DNA of 64,000 bases, taken from NCBI RefSeq assembly GCF_036997485.1, contig NZ_JAWLPU010000002.1, positions 1-64,000 of the forward strand, given 5' to 3'. Position numbers and translations under genes: made by a program. Origin of the DNA: Brachyspira pilosicoli. Lineage in GTDB: Bacteria; Spirochaetota; Brachyspiria; Brachyspirales; Brachyspiraceae. Positions 51,510 through 61,320 of this stretch are shown piece after piece. The notes beneath the pieces are model-generated. The model was not told the DNA's origin. It saw only the letters and a list, made by a program, of their open reading frames with translations, and did no database searches. Position 1 is the first letter of the stretch. The number at the start of each line of letters is the position of its first letter.

Positions 51510-54158
51510 ATGATGAGTAGCTTTTTAGGAAACAAAGAAGATATTCTCAAAGAGCTTAATGTTGACACTAAAATAGGTCTTACAAAAGAAGCTCAAAAAT
51601 TAAGCTTAGAGAAATATGGTGCTAATAGTTTTACCAAAGAAAAAAGTGCCACATTGATTCAAAAAATATTAGAATCATTAAAAGAACCTATGATACTTAT
51701 GCTTATATTTGCAGGCTTAATAGCAATAGGTGTAAATACTGTAGCATATTTCAATGGCGGGCATGCTGACTTTTTGGAATGTTTGGGAATATTTATCGCT
51801 ATAAGTTTATCTATCACAATTACAATAGTGATGGAAGGCAAAAGTGCTAAGGCATTTGAGGCTTTAAATAGCATAAATGAAGATATTAGAGTAAAAGTTA
51901 TAAGAGATGGCAAGATAGAAATAATAAATCAAAAAGACTTGCTTGTTGGAGATATTGCTTTTATAGAAACAGGAAATAAACTTCCAGCAGATGGAAGGCT
52001 TATTGAAAGTGTATCGCTTAATATAGATGAATCTGCTTTAACAGGAGAAAGTGTTCCTGTAGAAAAAGATGCTGAAGCTGTGATTACAGATGAAAAAACA
52101 GCAGTTGCAGATAGAATAAATATGGCTTATTCTGGTTCTTTTGTTACTACTGGTAATGGTAAAATGGTTATTACTGCAGTTGGAGATTCTACAGAGTTCG
52201 GTAAAATAGCGAGAGAGCTTTCTAAAACAAAAAGAACTTCAACACCTCTTCAAGAGAAATTGGCAGAATTGGGTAAAAAAATAGCTTTACTTGGTATTAC
52301 TGCTTCTATGATAGTATTTATAATTCAATTAGTTAATCATATTAGACTTGGAACTGCTAATTTTGAAACTATATCTGAGGCTTTTATTACTAGTATAGTA
52401 TTGATTGTTGCTTCTGTTCCAGAGGGGCTTCCTACAATAGTAGCTGTATCTTTATCTATTAATATTATAAAAATGGCTAGACAGAATGCATTGGTTAAAA
52501 AGATGGTTGCTTGTGAGACTATAGGAAGTGTTAATGTGATTTGTTCTGATAAAACAGGTACTCTCACAGAAAACAAAATGACATTAAATCAATTATTTGT
52601 TAATTGCGCTTATGTAGAGCCAGAGAATATAAAAGACAAAAACATAATTAATAACTTTGCTATTAACTCTACTGCTGATATTGATTATAAAGAAGATGGA
52701 CAGATTAAGTTTTTAGGCAACCCTACAGAATGTGCTTTACTTGTTGGGGCTAAAAAATCTGGTTTTGATTATAAAAGTATAAGAGAAAGTGCAAAAATAA
52801 TCTATGAATATCCTTTCTCATCAGAAACTAAAAATATGACTACTGTTGCTAAAATAGATGGTGAGAGTATTGTATTTACAAAGGGAAGTCCTGAAAAAAT
52901 AATGGCTATGTGCAGTATAAGTGGTGAAGAGAAAAAATGTATAGAAGAGGCTATAGAGAAGTTTCAGGAGGAGGCAAAGAGGGTTATTGCATTTGCTCAC
53001 AAGAAAGTTGATGATAATGTAGAGAATATAAGAGAAAAACTTGAAAGCGATATGATATATGATGGTTTTGTTGCTATATCTGACCCTGTTAGAAAAGAGG
53101 TTTATGATGCTGTAGAGCAGTGCAGAAGTGCTGGTATAAACATAAAAATGCTTACAGGTGATAATATAGTTACAGCAAGGGCTATTGCAAGAGAATTAAA
53201 AATCCTTGATGAAAATAGCATAGTTCTTGAGGCAAAAGACATAGATGCTATGGACGATAGCACATTAAAACAGAATTTAAGTAAGATTTCTGTTATAGCA
53301 AGAAGTACTCCTACAGTAAAAATGCGTGTTGTTAATGCTATAAAAGAGATGGGTAATGTGGTTGCGGTTACAGGGGACGGTATAAATGATGCTCCTGCTA
53401 TAAAAAATGCCGATGTTGGTGTTGCTATGGGTATAACAGGTACAGAGGTATCAAAAGAGGCTAGTGATATAGTGCTTCTTGATGACTCATTTGCTACAAT
53501 AGTTAAAGCAGTACAATGGGGACGCGGTATATATGACAATTTCCAAAGATTTATACAGTTTCAGCTTACTGTTAATTTTGCTTCTGTTGTAGTTGTGTTG
53601 TTATCTACTTTAACAGGATTTAAATCTCCATTTACAGCTATACAGTTATTATGGATAAATATTATTATGGACGGACCTCCTGCTATTGCTTTAGGACTTG
53701 AACCTATTAGAAGCAATTTAATGAAAAGAATGCCTATTAAAAGAAATGCTAACATAGTTACTTTAAGTATGCTTAGAAAGATTATATATTCTGGTACTGT
53801 TATGATTATATTATTTATGCTTCAAAGTAAACTTAATATATTAAATGTAAACGATAATGAGTCTTCTACTGTATTGTTTGCTATGTTTGTAATGTTCCAA
53901 ATATTTAATTCTTTCAATAGCAGAGAGTTAGGTTATGATAGTGTATTCAAACATTTTCTTGATAATAAGTTAGTGCTTTTAAGTATGCTTGGTACTTTTA
54001 TATTACAGATATTAGCTACACAGTTTGCAGGTGCTTTCTTTAATACTGTGCCTTTAAGTTTTTATACTTGGGTAAAAATAGTTGCTTTATCTTTTATAGT
54101 GATTATAGCATCTGAGATTTTTAAACTATGTGCTAAATTGTTTTTTGGAAAAAGATAG
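51510..54158 (+). CDS. P-type cation ATPase of SPCA/PMR1 (Ca2+/Mn2+) type, probable Mn2+ exporter
   Basis: 882 aa from ATG 51510, which has GAGAGG nine bases upstream; a frame from 51447 would start inside the riboswitch platform. The conserved parts are TGES (178-181), PEGLP in M4 (304-308), phosphorylated Asp347 in DKTGT, 'TGDGINDAPA', and 'NIIMDGPPAIALGLEP' in M6. The M6 sequence follows PMR1/SPCA ('MDGPPA'), pumps known to carry both Ca2+ and Mn2+, rather than SERCA. Together with the Mn2+ riboswitch leader this points to manganese (and perhaps calcium) export across the inner membrane. A weak hairpin with a T-run (about 54212-54246) follows. Confidence 0.85.
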   Translation: MMSSFLGNKEDILKELNVDTKIGLTKEAQKLSLEKYGANSFTKEKSATLIQKILESLKEPMILMLIFAGLIAIGVNTVAYFNGGHADFLECLGIFIAISLSITITIVMEGKSAKAFEALNSINEDIRVKVIRDGKIEIINQKDLLVGDIAFIETGNKLPADGRLIESVSLNIDESALTGESVPVEKDAEAVITDEKTAVADRINMAYSGSFVTTGNGKMVITAVGDSTEFGKIARELSKTKRTSTPLQEKLAELGKKIALLGITASMIVFIIQLVNHIRLGTANFETISEAFITSIVLIVASVPEGLPTIVAVSLSINIIKMARQNALVKKMVACETIGSVNVICSDKTGTLTENKMTLNQLFVNCAYVEPENIKDKNIINNFAINSTADIDYKEDGQIKFLGNPTECALLVGAKKSGFDYKSIRESAKIIYEYPFSSETKNMTTVAKIDGESIVFTKGSPEKIMAMCSISGEEKKCIEEAIEKFQEEAKRVIAFAHKKVDDNVENIREKLESDMIYDGFVAISDPVRKEVYDAVEQCRSAGINIKMLTGDNIVTARAIARELKILDENSIVLEAKDIDAMDDSTLKQNLSKISVIARSTPTVKMRVVNAIKEMGNVVAVTGDGINDAPAIKNADVGVAMGITGTEVSKEASDIVLLDDSFATIVKAVQWGRGIYDNFQRFIQFQLTVNFASVVVVLLSTLTGFKSPFTAIQLLWINIIMDGPPAIALGLEPIRSNLMKRMPIKRNANIVTLSMLRKIIYSGTVMIILFMLQSKLNILNVNDNESSTVLFAMFVMFQIFNSFNSRELGYDSVFKHFLDNKLVLLSMLGTFILQILATQFAGAFFNTVPLSFYTWVKIVALSFIVIIASEIFKLCAKLFFGKR

Positions 54159-54280
54159 TTTATAAATACTATATATAATTGACTTTTTACCTTTTATATG
54201 TTATTTTTAACAACATAAAATATGTAAAAATATGTTAACTTTTTTATAATATTATCGATTATATTATCTATTAAAAATAG

Positions 54281-54308
54281 TTGACTTTTTTGAAATTTAT
54301 AATATAAA
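54281..54308 (+). promoter_or_regulatory. Promoter of the galactokinase-like gene
   Basis: TTGACT (54281-54286), 16-base spacer, TATAAA (54303-54308). A second possible promoter, TTGACT-17-TATTTT, lies near 54179-54207. The gene's ribosome-binding site is GAGAAGG. Confidence 0.5.
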
Positions 54309-54336
54309 TAACAAATAATTTAACTGAGAAGGTTAT

Positions 54337-55515
54337 ATGATACCAAAATTACATTTGAGATTAGTAGAAAGATTTAGAGATGTCTTTGGGCAAAAAGGTG
54401 AAGTAAAACTATATTTTGCTCCAGGAAGATTGACTTTTATAGGAGAACTTATAGACTATTCAGGCGGCGATACTATTACAGCTGCAGTAGATAGGGGAAC
54501 TTATTTAGTAGTTAGAAAAAGACCAGATAGTAAAGTTAATATTTATGGCCATTCTTTTAAAGCTAAAAAATCATTTACTTTTAGTGAATTAGAAAAAAAT
54601 AAGGAAGATGAATGGGGAGTATATTTTAAAGGAGTTTTTTCAGTACTATTAGAAAAAGAATACAAAATAACAGGTATGGATATTTATGCATACACTGATT
54701 TGCCTTTTAATACTTCATTAGCTTCATCTAGTTCATTATGTGCTTGTTTAACTTATGCTATTTTTGATGTAAATTCTTTAGATAAAACAGATATTATAGA
54801 ATTAGCTAAGTTATCTTATGAAGGAGAGATTAAATACGCTTCTCATAGGACTTCATTAAGCGACCATATTACTATATTTTTAGGAAAAGAAAATAGTTTA
54901 TTTTTATTTAATATGTTCAAAATGAGTTACGAGTATTTAGATATAAATTTTGGAGAATATTGTATAGCTGTAGTTAATAGTAATAAAAAGAGAACATCAA
55001 GCGATAGTGAATATAATGCAAGGAAGAGAGAATGCGATAATGCTTTGAAAAAGCTTAAAGAAAAAAAGTCTTCTATAAAATTTTTATCGGATTTAAAGCC
55101 GAAAGATGCTGATTTTATTAAGGATACTTTACAAAATAAAGAACAAAGAAGGGCTTTATATGTATCTTCTGAGGAAGATAGAGTAAATCAGGCTGTAAAG
55201 GCTATAAAGAAAGGTGCTATTAAAGATTTAGCAGTATTAATATCAAAAACTCATGAAGGTTTAAGTAAATTGTATGAAGTTTCTACTGCAGAACAGGATA
55301 TTTTAGTAGAGGAAGCTTCAAAGATGGATGGAGTACTTGGAGCACGTATGATAGGTACGGGTTTTGGCGGTGGAGTATTGATTGTACTTAAAAAAGCTGA
55401 AGTAGAAAATGTAATAGAGACACTCTATGCAAACTATAAAGAAAAAACTAGAAGGGATGCAGATGTTTATATTGTAAAACCAACCAATGGCGTTAGAATG
55501 CTTCCTATTGAATAA
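54337..55515 (+). CDS. Galactokinase-like GHMP kinase, divergent
   Basis: 392 aa, galactokinase length. The family opening G-R-x-N-x-I-G-E-H-T-D-Y is here 'APGRLTFIGELIDYSGG' (28-44): Arg31, Glu37 and Asp40 are kept, but His-Thr is Leu-Ile. The GHMP phosphate loop is 'DLPFNTSLASSSS' instead of P-x-G-A-G-L-S-S-S. The catalytic Asp, normally in G-I-M-D-Q, seems to be Asp176 in 'TSLSDHITIFLG'. 'GARMIGTGFGGGVLIVL' near the C-terminus is normal. It probably phosphorylates galactose or a related sugar, but the changes make specificity uncertain. No galT or galE adjoins. Confidence 0.65.
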   Translation: MIPKLHLRLVERFRDVFGQKGEVKLYFAPGRLTFIGELIDYSGGDTITAAVDRGTYLVVRKRPDSKVNIYGHSFKAKKSFTFSELEKNKEDEWGVYFKGVFSVLLEKEYKITGMDIYAYTDLPFNTSLASSSSLCACLTYAIFDVNSLDKTDIIELAKLSYEGEIKYASHRTSLSDHITIFLGKENSLFLFNMFKMSYEYLDINFGEYCIAVVNSNKKRTSSDSEYNARKRECDNALKKLKEKKSSIKFLSDLKPKDADFIKDTLQNKEQRRALYVSSEEDRVNQAVKAIKKGAIKDLAVLISKTHEGLSKLYEVSTAEQDILVEEASKMDGVLGARMIGTGFGGGVLIVLKKAEVENVIETLYANYKEKTRRDADVYIVKPTNGVRMLPIE

Positions 55516-55540
55516 CAATTAATATATATTGGAAAATATT

Positions 55541-56645
55541 ATGACATTATCTGAAATAAAAAATATTGTATTAGAAATTAAAGAGCAGACTGAAGTTTTA
55601 AGGGGGTATCTTTGACCCTGATACTATATATAAAAGGGTAAAAGAGATTGATGAGATATCTTCTAAAGATGATTTTTGGAATGATAATATTGCTGCTCAA
55701 AAACTTATGAAAGAGAGAATGCTTCTTCTTGATAAGATAGAGCCTATTGAAAATCTAATAAAAAATGCCAATAATATTTATGAACTTGTTGAGATGGCAA
55801 TAGAGTCTAATGATACAGAGATGGAAAAAGAATTAGAAAGCGAATGTATAGAACTTCAGAAGGTTTTTAATGAATTAGAGACAAAAAATTTATTTTCTGG
55901 CGAGTTTGACAGTAAGAATGCATATTTAACTTTAAATGCTGGGGCTGGGGGAACTGAGAGCTGCGACTGGGCTTCAATGCTTTCAAGAATGTATGTGCGT
56001 TTTTGTGAGAGACATGGCTTTACGGTTGAAACAACCGATGAGCTTCCCGGTGATGAAGCAGGAATAAAACAAATAAGTTTTTATGTACAAGGGCTTTATG
56101 CTTATGGATATTTACGCTCTGAAATAGGGGTTCATAGGCTTGTGAGAATATCTCCTTTTGATGCTAATGCTAAGAGGCATACTTCATTCGTTGCTGTAAG
56201 TGTAATGCCTGATATAGACGAAGATATTGAAGTTGAAATTAATCAGGCTGATTTGAGAATAGATACTTATAGGGCTTCTGGAGCAGGCGGTCAGCACGTT
56301 AATAAAACTTCTTCTGCTATAAGGATAACTCATATACCTACAAATATAGTTGTTCAATGTCAGGCTGAGAGAAGTCAGCATAATAATAAAGATATGGCTA
56401 TGAAAATGCTTAAGGCTAAACTTTATCAATTAGAAAAAGAAAAGCTTGATAAAGAAAAGCAAAAAATAGCCGGTGAAAAAACTGATATTGCTTGGGGTAA
56501 TCAGATTAGAAGTTATGTTTTTCAGCCTTATCAGATGGTAAAAGATTTGAGAACGGGACATGAAACTGGTAATATGAACTCTGTAATGGATGGTAATATT
56601 GACGAGTTTATATCTGCTTATCTTAAACAGCAAATAAAAAAATAA
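55541..56645 (+). CDS. prfB: Peptide chain release factor 2, with programmed +1 frameshift
   Basis: Translation starts at ATG 55541 and runs 24 codons to CTT (55610-55612), where TGA (55613-55615) stops the zero frame. The site reads AGG GGG TAT CTT TGA C, the standard RF2 frameshift signal with an internal Shine-Dalgarno (AGGGGG). Shifting +1 continues at GAC 55614 to the TAA at 56643-56645, giving 367 aa. The protein has the stop-reading tripeptide SPF in 'VRISPFDANAKRH' and the catalytic GGQ in 'RASGAGGQHVNKT'. It recognises UGA and UAA. Low RF2 favours frameshifting, so the gene regulates itself. Confidence 0.95.
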
Positions 56646-56742
56646 TTATAAAGTATTTCTGTAGTTATACGATTATAAAAACAGTATTGAAATTTATTAA
56701 CAATTTTCAACTAAATCTTAATAAAAATGGAATTTATAATCA

Positions 56743-58371
56743 ATGTCTAATAAAAAGTTTAATTTAAAAATTGCTACTATAGCTTCTTGGGTACTATTAT
56801 TTTTCGCTTGGATATTTTTCTATGCTGTTACACAAAGACCTACTGCTGTTTTTTGGGTTGTATTGGCTATAACATTAATACTTACAACAATTACAGTTGT
56901 AATAGAAAAAAATAATATAATTTCTCTATTAAAAACAAGATTTGTTCATAAAGCTTTTTTTGGCATACTTTCTCTTATTATAATTTTAGCTATATTAGTA
57001 GGGCTTTATATTATTAGCATAAATTTTCCAATAAGATTTGATTTAACACAAAATAAGTCTTACACAGTTTCTCAGCAAACTATGGATGTAATTTCAAGAA
57101 TAGATAGCCCTCTTTCAATAGTTGTTTTAAGGTCTCCAAGTACAGACCCAACTTCTGCTGATTGGCGTTCTGATTTATTGTTAGACCAATACCAAAGGTT
57201 AAGCAAACATATTACAGTTGAATATATTAATCCAATAGAAAAACCTTCTGCTAAAAGCAAATATCAAATGACTCAGGTTGGCGAGATAATTTTTAGTTAT
57301 GGTCAAAGTAAGCAGGTGAGGGTATATAGAAAAGATTTAACTACTCAATCTAAAGTTACTTCAGAGCCTTTATTTGTTGGTGAAGAAAAATTTACTCAAG
57401 CTATATACACTTTATTAGAACAAGAGTCTTATGTTGTTTATTTTACTGTTGGTCATGGAGAGAGACAATTACAAGACAGAGGAGGCGAGGGATTATCTTA
57501 TGTTAAAACTTATTTGGAAAACGAAAATTATAAGGTAAGAGATTTAAACATTATATTAGAAAATATTCCAACAGATGCTTCTTTAATTGTAATAGCTTCT
57601 CCTGTTGAAACATTCAGCGATTTTGAAATTGAAAAATTAGATAATTACATAAAGACAGGCGGTAAATTACTTGTACTTTATGACAGCTTTATGGATAGAA
57701 GTAATTTTAATTCTAATTTAGATGTATTTTTATCTGATTGGGGATTTAAAACTAAAAATGATTATATAATAGATCCAGTATCAAGTGTGGTTATACCTGT
57801 TAATGTTGTGCCTCAATATACATCTCACCCTATAACTCAAACTTTAAAAGAGGGCAATGTGTTTGCTTGTTTGGTTGTAGCAAGAAGTGTTTTATCTGGA
57901 GAAAGTAAATATAGCGGAAGTTTTGAGAATATAATCACCACTTCTCCTCAGGGTTATGGCAAGGAAGAGGCTACTTTTGATTTATCTCGTGCAAGATTTA
58001 ACCCAAGAACTGATATTGCAGGACCTGTACCTTTGGCTATTGCTGGAACTTATGACATAGAGGGAAGAGATGTGCCTGCAAGAATTGTTGTGTTTGGAGA
58101 TGCTACTTTTGCTCTAAATGCATATATTAATCCTGATCAGGGTCAATCTGTGGACGTTGCTTTTGCTGGAAATAAAGATTTATTTATGAATACTATTGCT
58201 TATCTATTAGAGGCAAGACAAAAAATAACTATAAGGCCAAAAGAGGCAAGTATCAAAAATCTTACTCTTACAACAACACAAACTAATTTTATTAGATATG
58301 TTGCTCAAATTGGGTTGCCTTGTTTGTTTGGTATATTAGGTATTCTTATATGGTTCTTAAGAAGAAGATAA
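56743..58371 (+). CDS. GldG-like ABC transporter auxiliary protein
   Basis: 542 aa. Two N-terminal helices (about 12-50) and a third at about 68-90 are followed by a large extracytoplasmic part and a final C-terminal helix (520-538, ending RRR). 'IRFDLTQNKSYTVSQQTMDVISRIDSPLSIVVL' and 'YFTVGHGERQLQD...GGEGLSYVKTYLENENYKVRDLNI' are typical of the GldG/ABC_transp_aux family. Such proteins are usually encoded right after GldA and GldF; those are at 7.5-9.3 kb here. It probably completes that exporter. It stands between prfB and a flippase gene. Confidence 0.8.
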   Translation: MSNKKFNLKIATIASWVLLFFAWIFFYAVTQRPTAVFWVVLAITLILTTITVVIEKNNIISLLKTRFVHKAFFGILSLIIILAILVGLYIISINFPIRFDLTQNKSYTVSQQTMDVISRIDSPLSIVVLRSPSTDPTSADWRSDLLLDQYQRLSKHITVEYINPIEKPSAKSKYQMTQVGEIIFSYGQSKQVRVYRKDLTTQSKVTSEPLFVGEEKFTQAIYTLLEQESYVVYFTVGHGERQLQDRGGEGLSYVKTYLENENYKVRDLNIILENIPTDASLIVIASPVETFSDFEIEKLDNYIKTGGKLLVLYDSFMDRSNFNSNLDVFLSDWGFKTKNDYIIDPVSSVVIPVNVVPQYTSHPITQTLKEGNVFACLVVARSVLSGESKYSGSFENIITTSPQGYGKEEATFDLSRARFNPRTDIAGPVPLAIAGTYDIEGRDVPARIVVFGDATFALNAYINPDQGQSVDVAFAGNKDLFMNTIAYLLEARQKITIRPKEASIKNLTLTTTQTNFIRYVAQIGLPCLFGILGILIWFLRRR

Positions 58372-58397
58372 ATCTAAAAGGCTGTAATTAATATAAT

Positions 58398-59675
58398 ATG
58401 TATAATATAAAAACATTATATAAAAAATATTCATATTATATTAATTATGCATTATTAGTATTTATAAATGGGATTGCAAGTGTATTAAATTATGTTTCTT
58501 CAATTTATGTAAATAGAAGTTTATCAATATCAGATTTTGCTTATTATAACGGTATTATTAATATATATTCTATAATAGTTTTAACAGTATTAAGTTTTAG
58601 TTATTATATAATGCATAATTATAAAGATGATGAAGATGCTAAAGTCTATTGGGCTTATGGATATATTATTGCAGTTGTAATAACTTTATTATATATATTA
58701 TCTATACCATTAATAGATATACTATTCAATATAAAAAGCTATGCTTCTCTTTTTATAATATCTATTGGAATATTTGCTACTATTTTAACTATAGTATCGC
58801 AATCAATATTGAAAATTAATAATTATATAGCTTATGATTATATTGCAAGTTTAATAGCAACATTTTTAGCTAAAATTTTACTTTTGGCATATTTTATTAT
58901 AACAGGACTTACATTAGAGAAAGCTATTATATCTGTATCTTTGTTTTGTATTTTATATTTAATTATTAATTTAATGGAGTTAAAAAAACTTAATCTTCCT
59001 TATTTTATTTCCATAAAAAAAATAAATACATACTTCTCTAAACAAAACTTATATGTTTTTTTAAGTTATATAATAAATATTGTTGTGATAAATTTTATAT
59101 TTAATTGGATATCATTAAGCGATGTATTAATGGCTAATAGATATTTGGATAAAACAAGTGCAGGTTACTATTCTACAATATCATTAATAATAAAAATGTT
59201 TTTCTATATAGGCACTCCTATAGCTTCAGTAATGTTTTCTTATATATTGATATCTAAAAAAGAAAATAATAAAAATAAAGAAAAGAAAATACTTTATTAT
59301 TCTATAGCACTTTTTGTGTTTGCTTCATTTTGTCTGTCAATATTTTTAATTGTATTTGCTAAACAAGTTGTATTGATACAGTTTACAAATAGGTATGAGG
59401 TTATTATTCCATTAATACCACAAGCTGCAATATTTGGTTTTTCTTTGGGCTTTACTGTTATTGCATTTAATTATGGTCTTGCATATAAACTATTTGCACC
59501 TTTTTATGGATATTTAGCCATATTTGCTTATGTCTATTTCTCATTAAGAAACGGTCTTAGAACTTTTGAAAATTTTATGCTTATAATGAAAATATTTTTT
59601 ATAGCATTACTCATATACAATATTTTAATTATATTAATACATAGAATAATATTAAAAACTAATACAAAAAAGTAG
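58398..59675 (+). CDS. Polysaccharide/oligosaccharide flippase (MOP superfamily, Wzx-like)
   Basis: 425 aa with 12 or more hydrophobic helices and few charged loops. 'NYALLVFINGIASVLNYVSSIYVNRSLSISDFAYYNGIINIYSII' is the usual Wzx/RfbX N-terminal layout. It would flip a lipid-linked sugar across the inner membrane. No glycosyltransferase or polymerase gene adjoins, so the glycan is unknown. It begins 26 bases after the GldG-like gene, so the two may be co-transcribed. Confidence 0.75.
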   Translation: MYNIKTLYKKYSYYINYALLVFINGIASVLNYVSSIYVNRSLSISDFAYYNGIINIYSIIVLTVLSFSYYIMHNYKDDEDAKVYWAYGYIIAVVITLLYILSIPLIDILFNIKSYASLFIISIGIFATILTIVSQSILKINNYIAYDYIASLIATFLAKILLLAYFIITGLTLEKAIISVSLFCILYLIINLMELKKLNLPYFISIKKINTYFSKQNLYVFLSYIINIVVINFIFNWISLSDVLMANRYLDKTSAGYYSTISLIIKMFFYIGTPIASVMFSYILISKKENNKNKEKKILYYSIALFVFASFCLSIFLIVFAKQVVLIQFTNRYEVIIPLIPQAAIFGFSLGFTVIAFNYGLAYKLFAPFYGYLAIFAYVYFSLRNGLRTFENFMLIMKIFFIALLIYNILIILIHRIILKTNTKK

Positions 59676-59687
59676 AAGAGAAAATTA

Positions 59688-59937
59688 TTATTTAGCACCT
59701 TTTTCTATAAGAATCTTTGATATTTCATCTTGCTTAAAAATAATAGAAAATATTAATGGTGTTGCACTATCTTATATTTTGGCATTTATATTAATTTTCT
59801 TATCATCTGTAAATTTGAAACTTCTTCAATATCACCAGATGTGTTATATACGATAAGAATTCTGCTTCATTTTGAGCTTTTTTTTTGGATATAGTGCATC
59901 AAGTATACAATACTGCCATTAATGCAATTTTATTCAT
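59688..59937 (-). pseudogene. Decayed ankyrin-repeat gene
   Basis: On the minus strand the 59.7-59.9 kb gap reads as broken pieces of an ankyrin protein. It starts with ATG at 59937 (MNKIALMAVLYT then a stop or frameshift), then a piece 'KKKAQNEAEFLSYIT' in another frame and 'SGDIEEVSNL' in a third. The last piece is a clean repeat, 'DSATPLIFSIIFKQDEISKILIEKGAK', ending in TAA at 59688-59690. At least three frameshifts and one in-frame stop separate the pieces. It looks like a once short, exported ankyrin protein now inactivated. The rest of the gap (59938-60119) holds only the next gene's promoter. Confidence 0.65.
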
Positions 59938-60058
59938 ATAAACATCTTTATAAAAATATTTTAGTTATAATATACTAATTATATTTTTTATAAATATGAT
60001 TAGTAGAAATTAAGTAATATAAAAAATATTAATTTTTAAGAAAAATACATAAATACTA

Positions 60059-60086
60059 TTGACATAGTTATTATTTTTATTAAAAT
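60059..60086 (+). promoter_or_regulatory. Promoter of the cyclic-nucleotide-domain gene
   Basis: A perfect TTGACA (60059-60064), 16-base spacer and TAAAAT (60081-60086), 33 bases before the start codon. Confidence 0.6.
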
Positions 60087-60119
60087 TAAACTATCAAGTT
60101 TTAATAATGGGTTTATATT

Positions 60120-61319
60120 ATGAATAATACTAATACTAATAAAACAATTAAATTTCCAAAATCATCAACAATATTTATAGATGGGCAAGACCCTAAATAT
60201 AAATTTTATATAATTATCAAAGGTAAAGTTTTAGCATATAATTATTTTGCAGATGATTATACTATAGAATATAAAGAAGGTGAAATAATAGGACTTTTTA
60301 ATGCCGTTATAAATGAACCTTTCACATCAACAGTTAAAGCAATAGAAGATGTTGAAGTTTTAGAAATGAGTGTTTATGAGATAGAAAAGATAGATAATCC
60401 TAATATAATAAATAAAATATATGAGTATTTGCTTCTTAATTTGGAGAGATGGATTAATAGATATTATTATTTTTTGAATAAAGTTAGTACAACTTATAAT
60501 TATTACACTGATAAAAATAGAATAGATATGATTAGTATGGCTAGTATTTATGAAGAGAATGGTTATACTGATGCAGCATCAAAGATATATGCTAAATATT
60601 TGGAATTAAATCCTAATGCTGAAGATATTGGAGTTGTAAGAAATAAAATAGATAAATTAGGACAAATAGAAGAGCCTGAATATATAGATAATAATGTTTA
60701 TAAATTTAAAAAGGGATATTGTTTATATACAGAGTTTCAGTATAATGATTATATTTATATTATTAGATACGGAAAAGTTGGAGTATATAATATATTTAAT
60801 TCAAGACAAGTTACAAGAAGGGTGTGTGTAAATAATGAAATACTTAATGGATATGCCCCTAAAAGTGATATTAGGCCTCTCTTTACTACAGCAATAGTTC
60901 TTCAAGATTCTGTTATACAGCTTGCTAAAAAAGAAGAGTTTATGGAATTAATATTAAAAGATAATAGTATAAGACTCTATCTTATAAAAGTTATGAGTAT
61001 GCGTGTATATATTACAATATCAAGAATAAAATCTTTTAATGCTAATAATAATGTAAGTAAGTTTGTGATTATATTAGAAGCTTTAATTAAATATGAATTA
61101 ATATTCAAAAACTCAAGGCAAATAATATTCCCATACAATTTTAATGATCTTTGTTCTATGGTTGGTATCACAGCGGATGCTAATAAAGAAGCTGAATTGA
61201 AAAAAATAAAATCTGTTTCCATAACGGATGATGGTCATATTATGGTAAGAGATACAGAAGAGTTTTATGAAGAGTATGAAATATATAAACAAAGAACATC
61301 AAATAAAATAAAGAAATAA
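60120..61319 (+). CDS. Regulator with two cyclic-nucleotide-binding domains and a Crp-like C-terminus
   Basis: 399 aa. The first CNBD is at residues about 8-95 ('YIIIKGKVLAYNYF...YKEGEIIGLFNAVINEPFTSTVKAIEDVEVLEM'). A helical linker with one TPR-like unit follows (about 135-170). A second, weaker CNBD is at about 185-290 ('IRYGKVGVYNIF'), and a helix plus possible winged helix at 'PYNFNDLCSMVGITADANKEAELKKI' (about 340-365). The arginine of the cAMP phosphate-binding cassette (R-x-A/S) is not evident in either domain, so the ligand may not be cAMP. It is likely a transcription factor, though DNA binding is not certain. Confidence 0.65.
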   Translation: MNNTNTNKTIKFPKSSTIFIDGQDPKYKFYIIIKGKVLAYNYFADDYTIEYKEGEIIGLFNAVINEPFTSTVKAIEDVEVLEMSVYEIEKIDNPNIINKIYEYLLLNLERWINRYYYFLNKVSTTYNYYTDKNRIDMISMASIYEENGYTDAASKIYAKYLELNPNAEDIGVVRNKIDKLGQIEEPEYIDNNVYKFKKGYCLYTEFQYNDYIYIIRYGKVGVYNIFNSRQVTRRVCVNNEILNGYAPKSDIRPLFTTAIVLQDSVIQLAKKEEFMELILKDNSIRLYLIKVMSMRVYITISRIKSFNANNNVSKFVIILEALIKYELIFKNSRQIIFPYNFNDLCSMVGITADANKEAELKKIKSVSITDDGHIMVRDTEEFYEEYEIYKQRTSNKIKK

Positions 61320-61320
61320 A

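Noticed and set aside
53102-53539. Long open frame on the minus strand inside the P-type ATPase gene
   Set aside because: It lacks a ribosome-binding site and family similarity and simply mirrors the codon pattern of the ATPase gene; similar antisense frames in trpB, treR, fucI and others were left out for the same reason.
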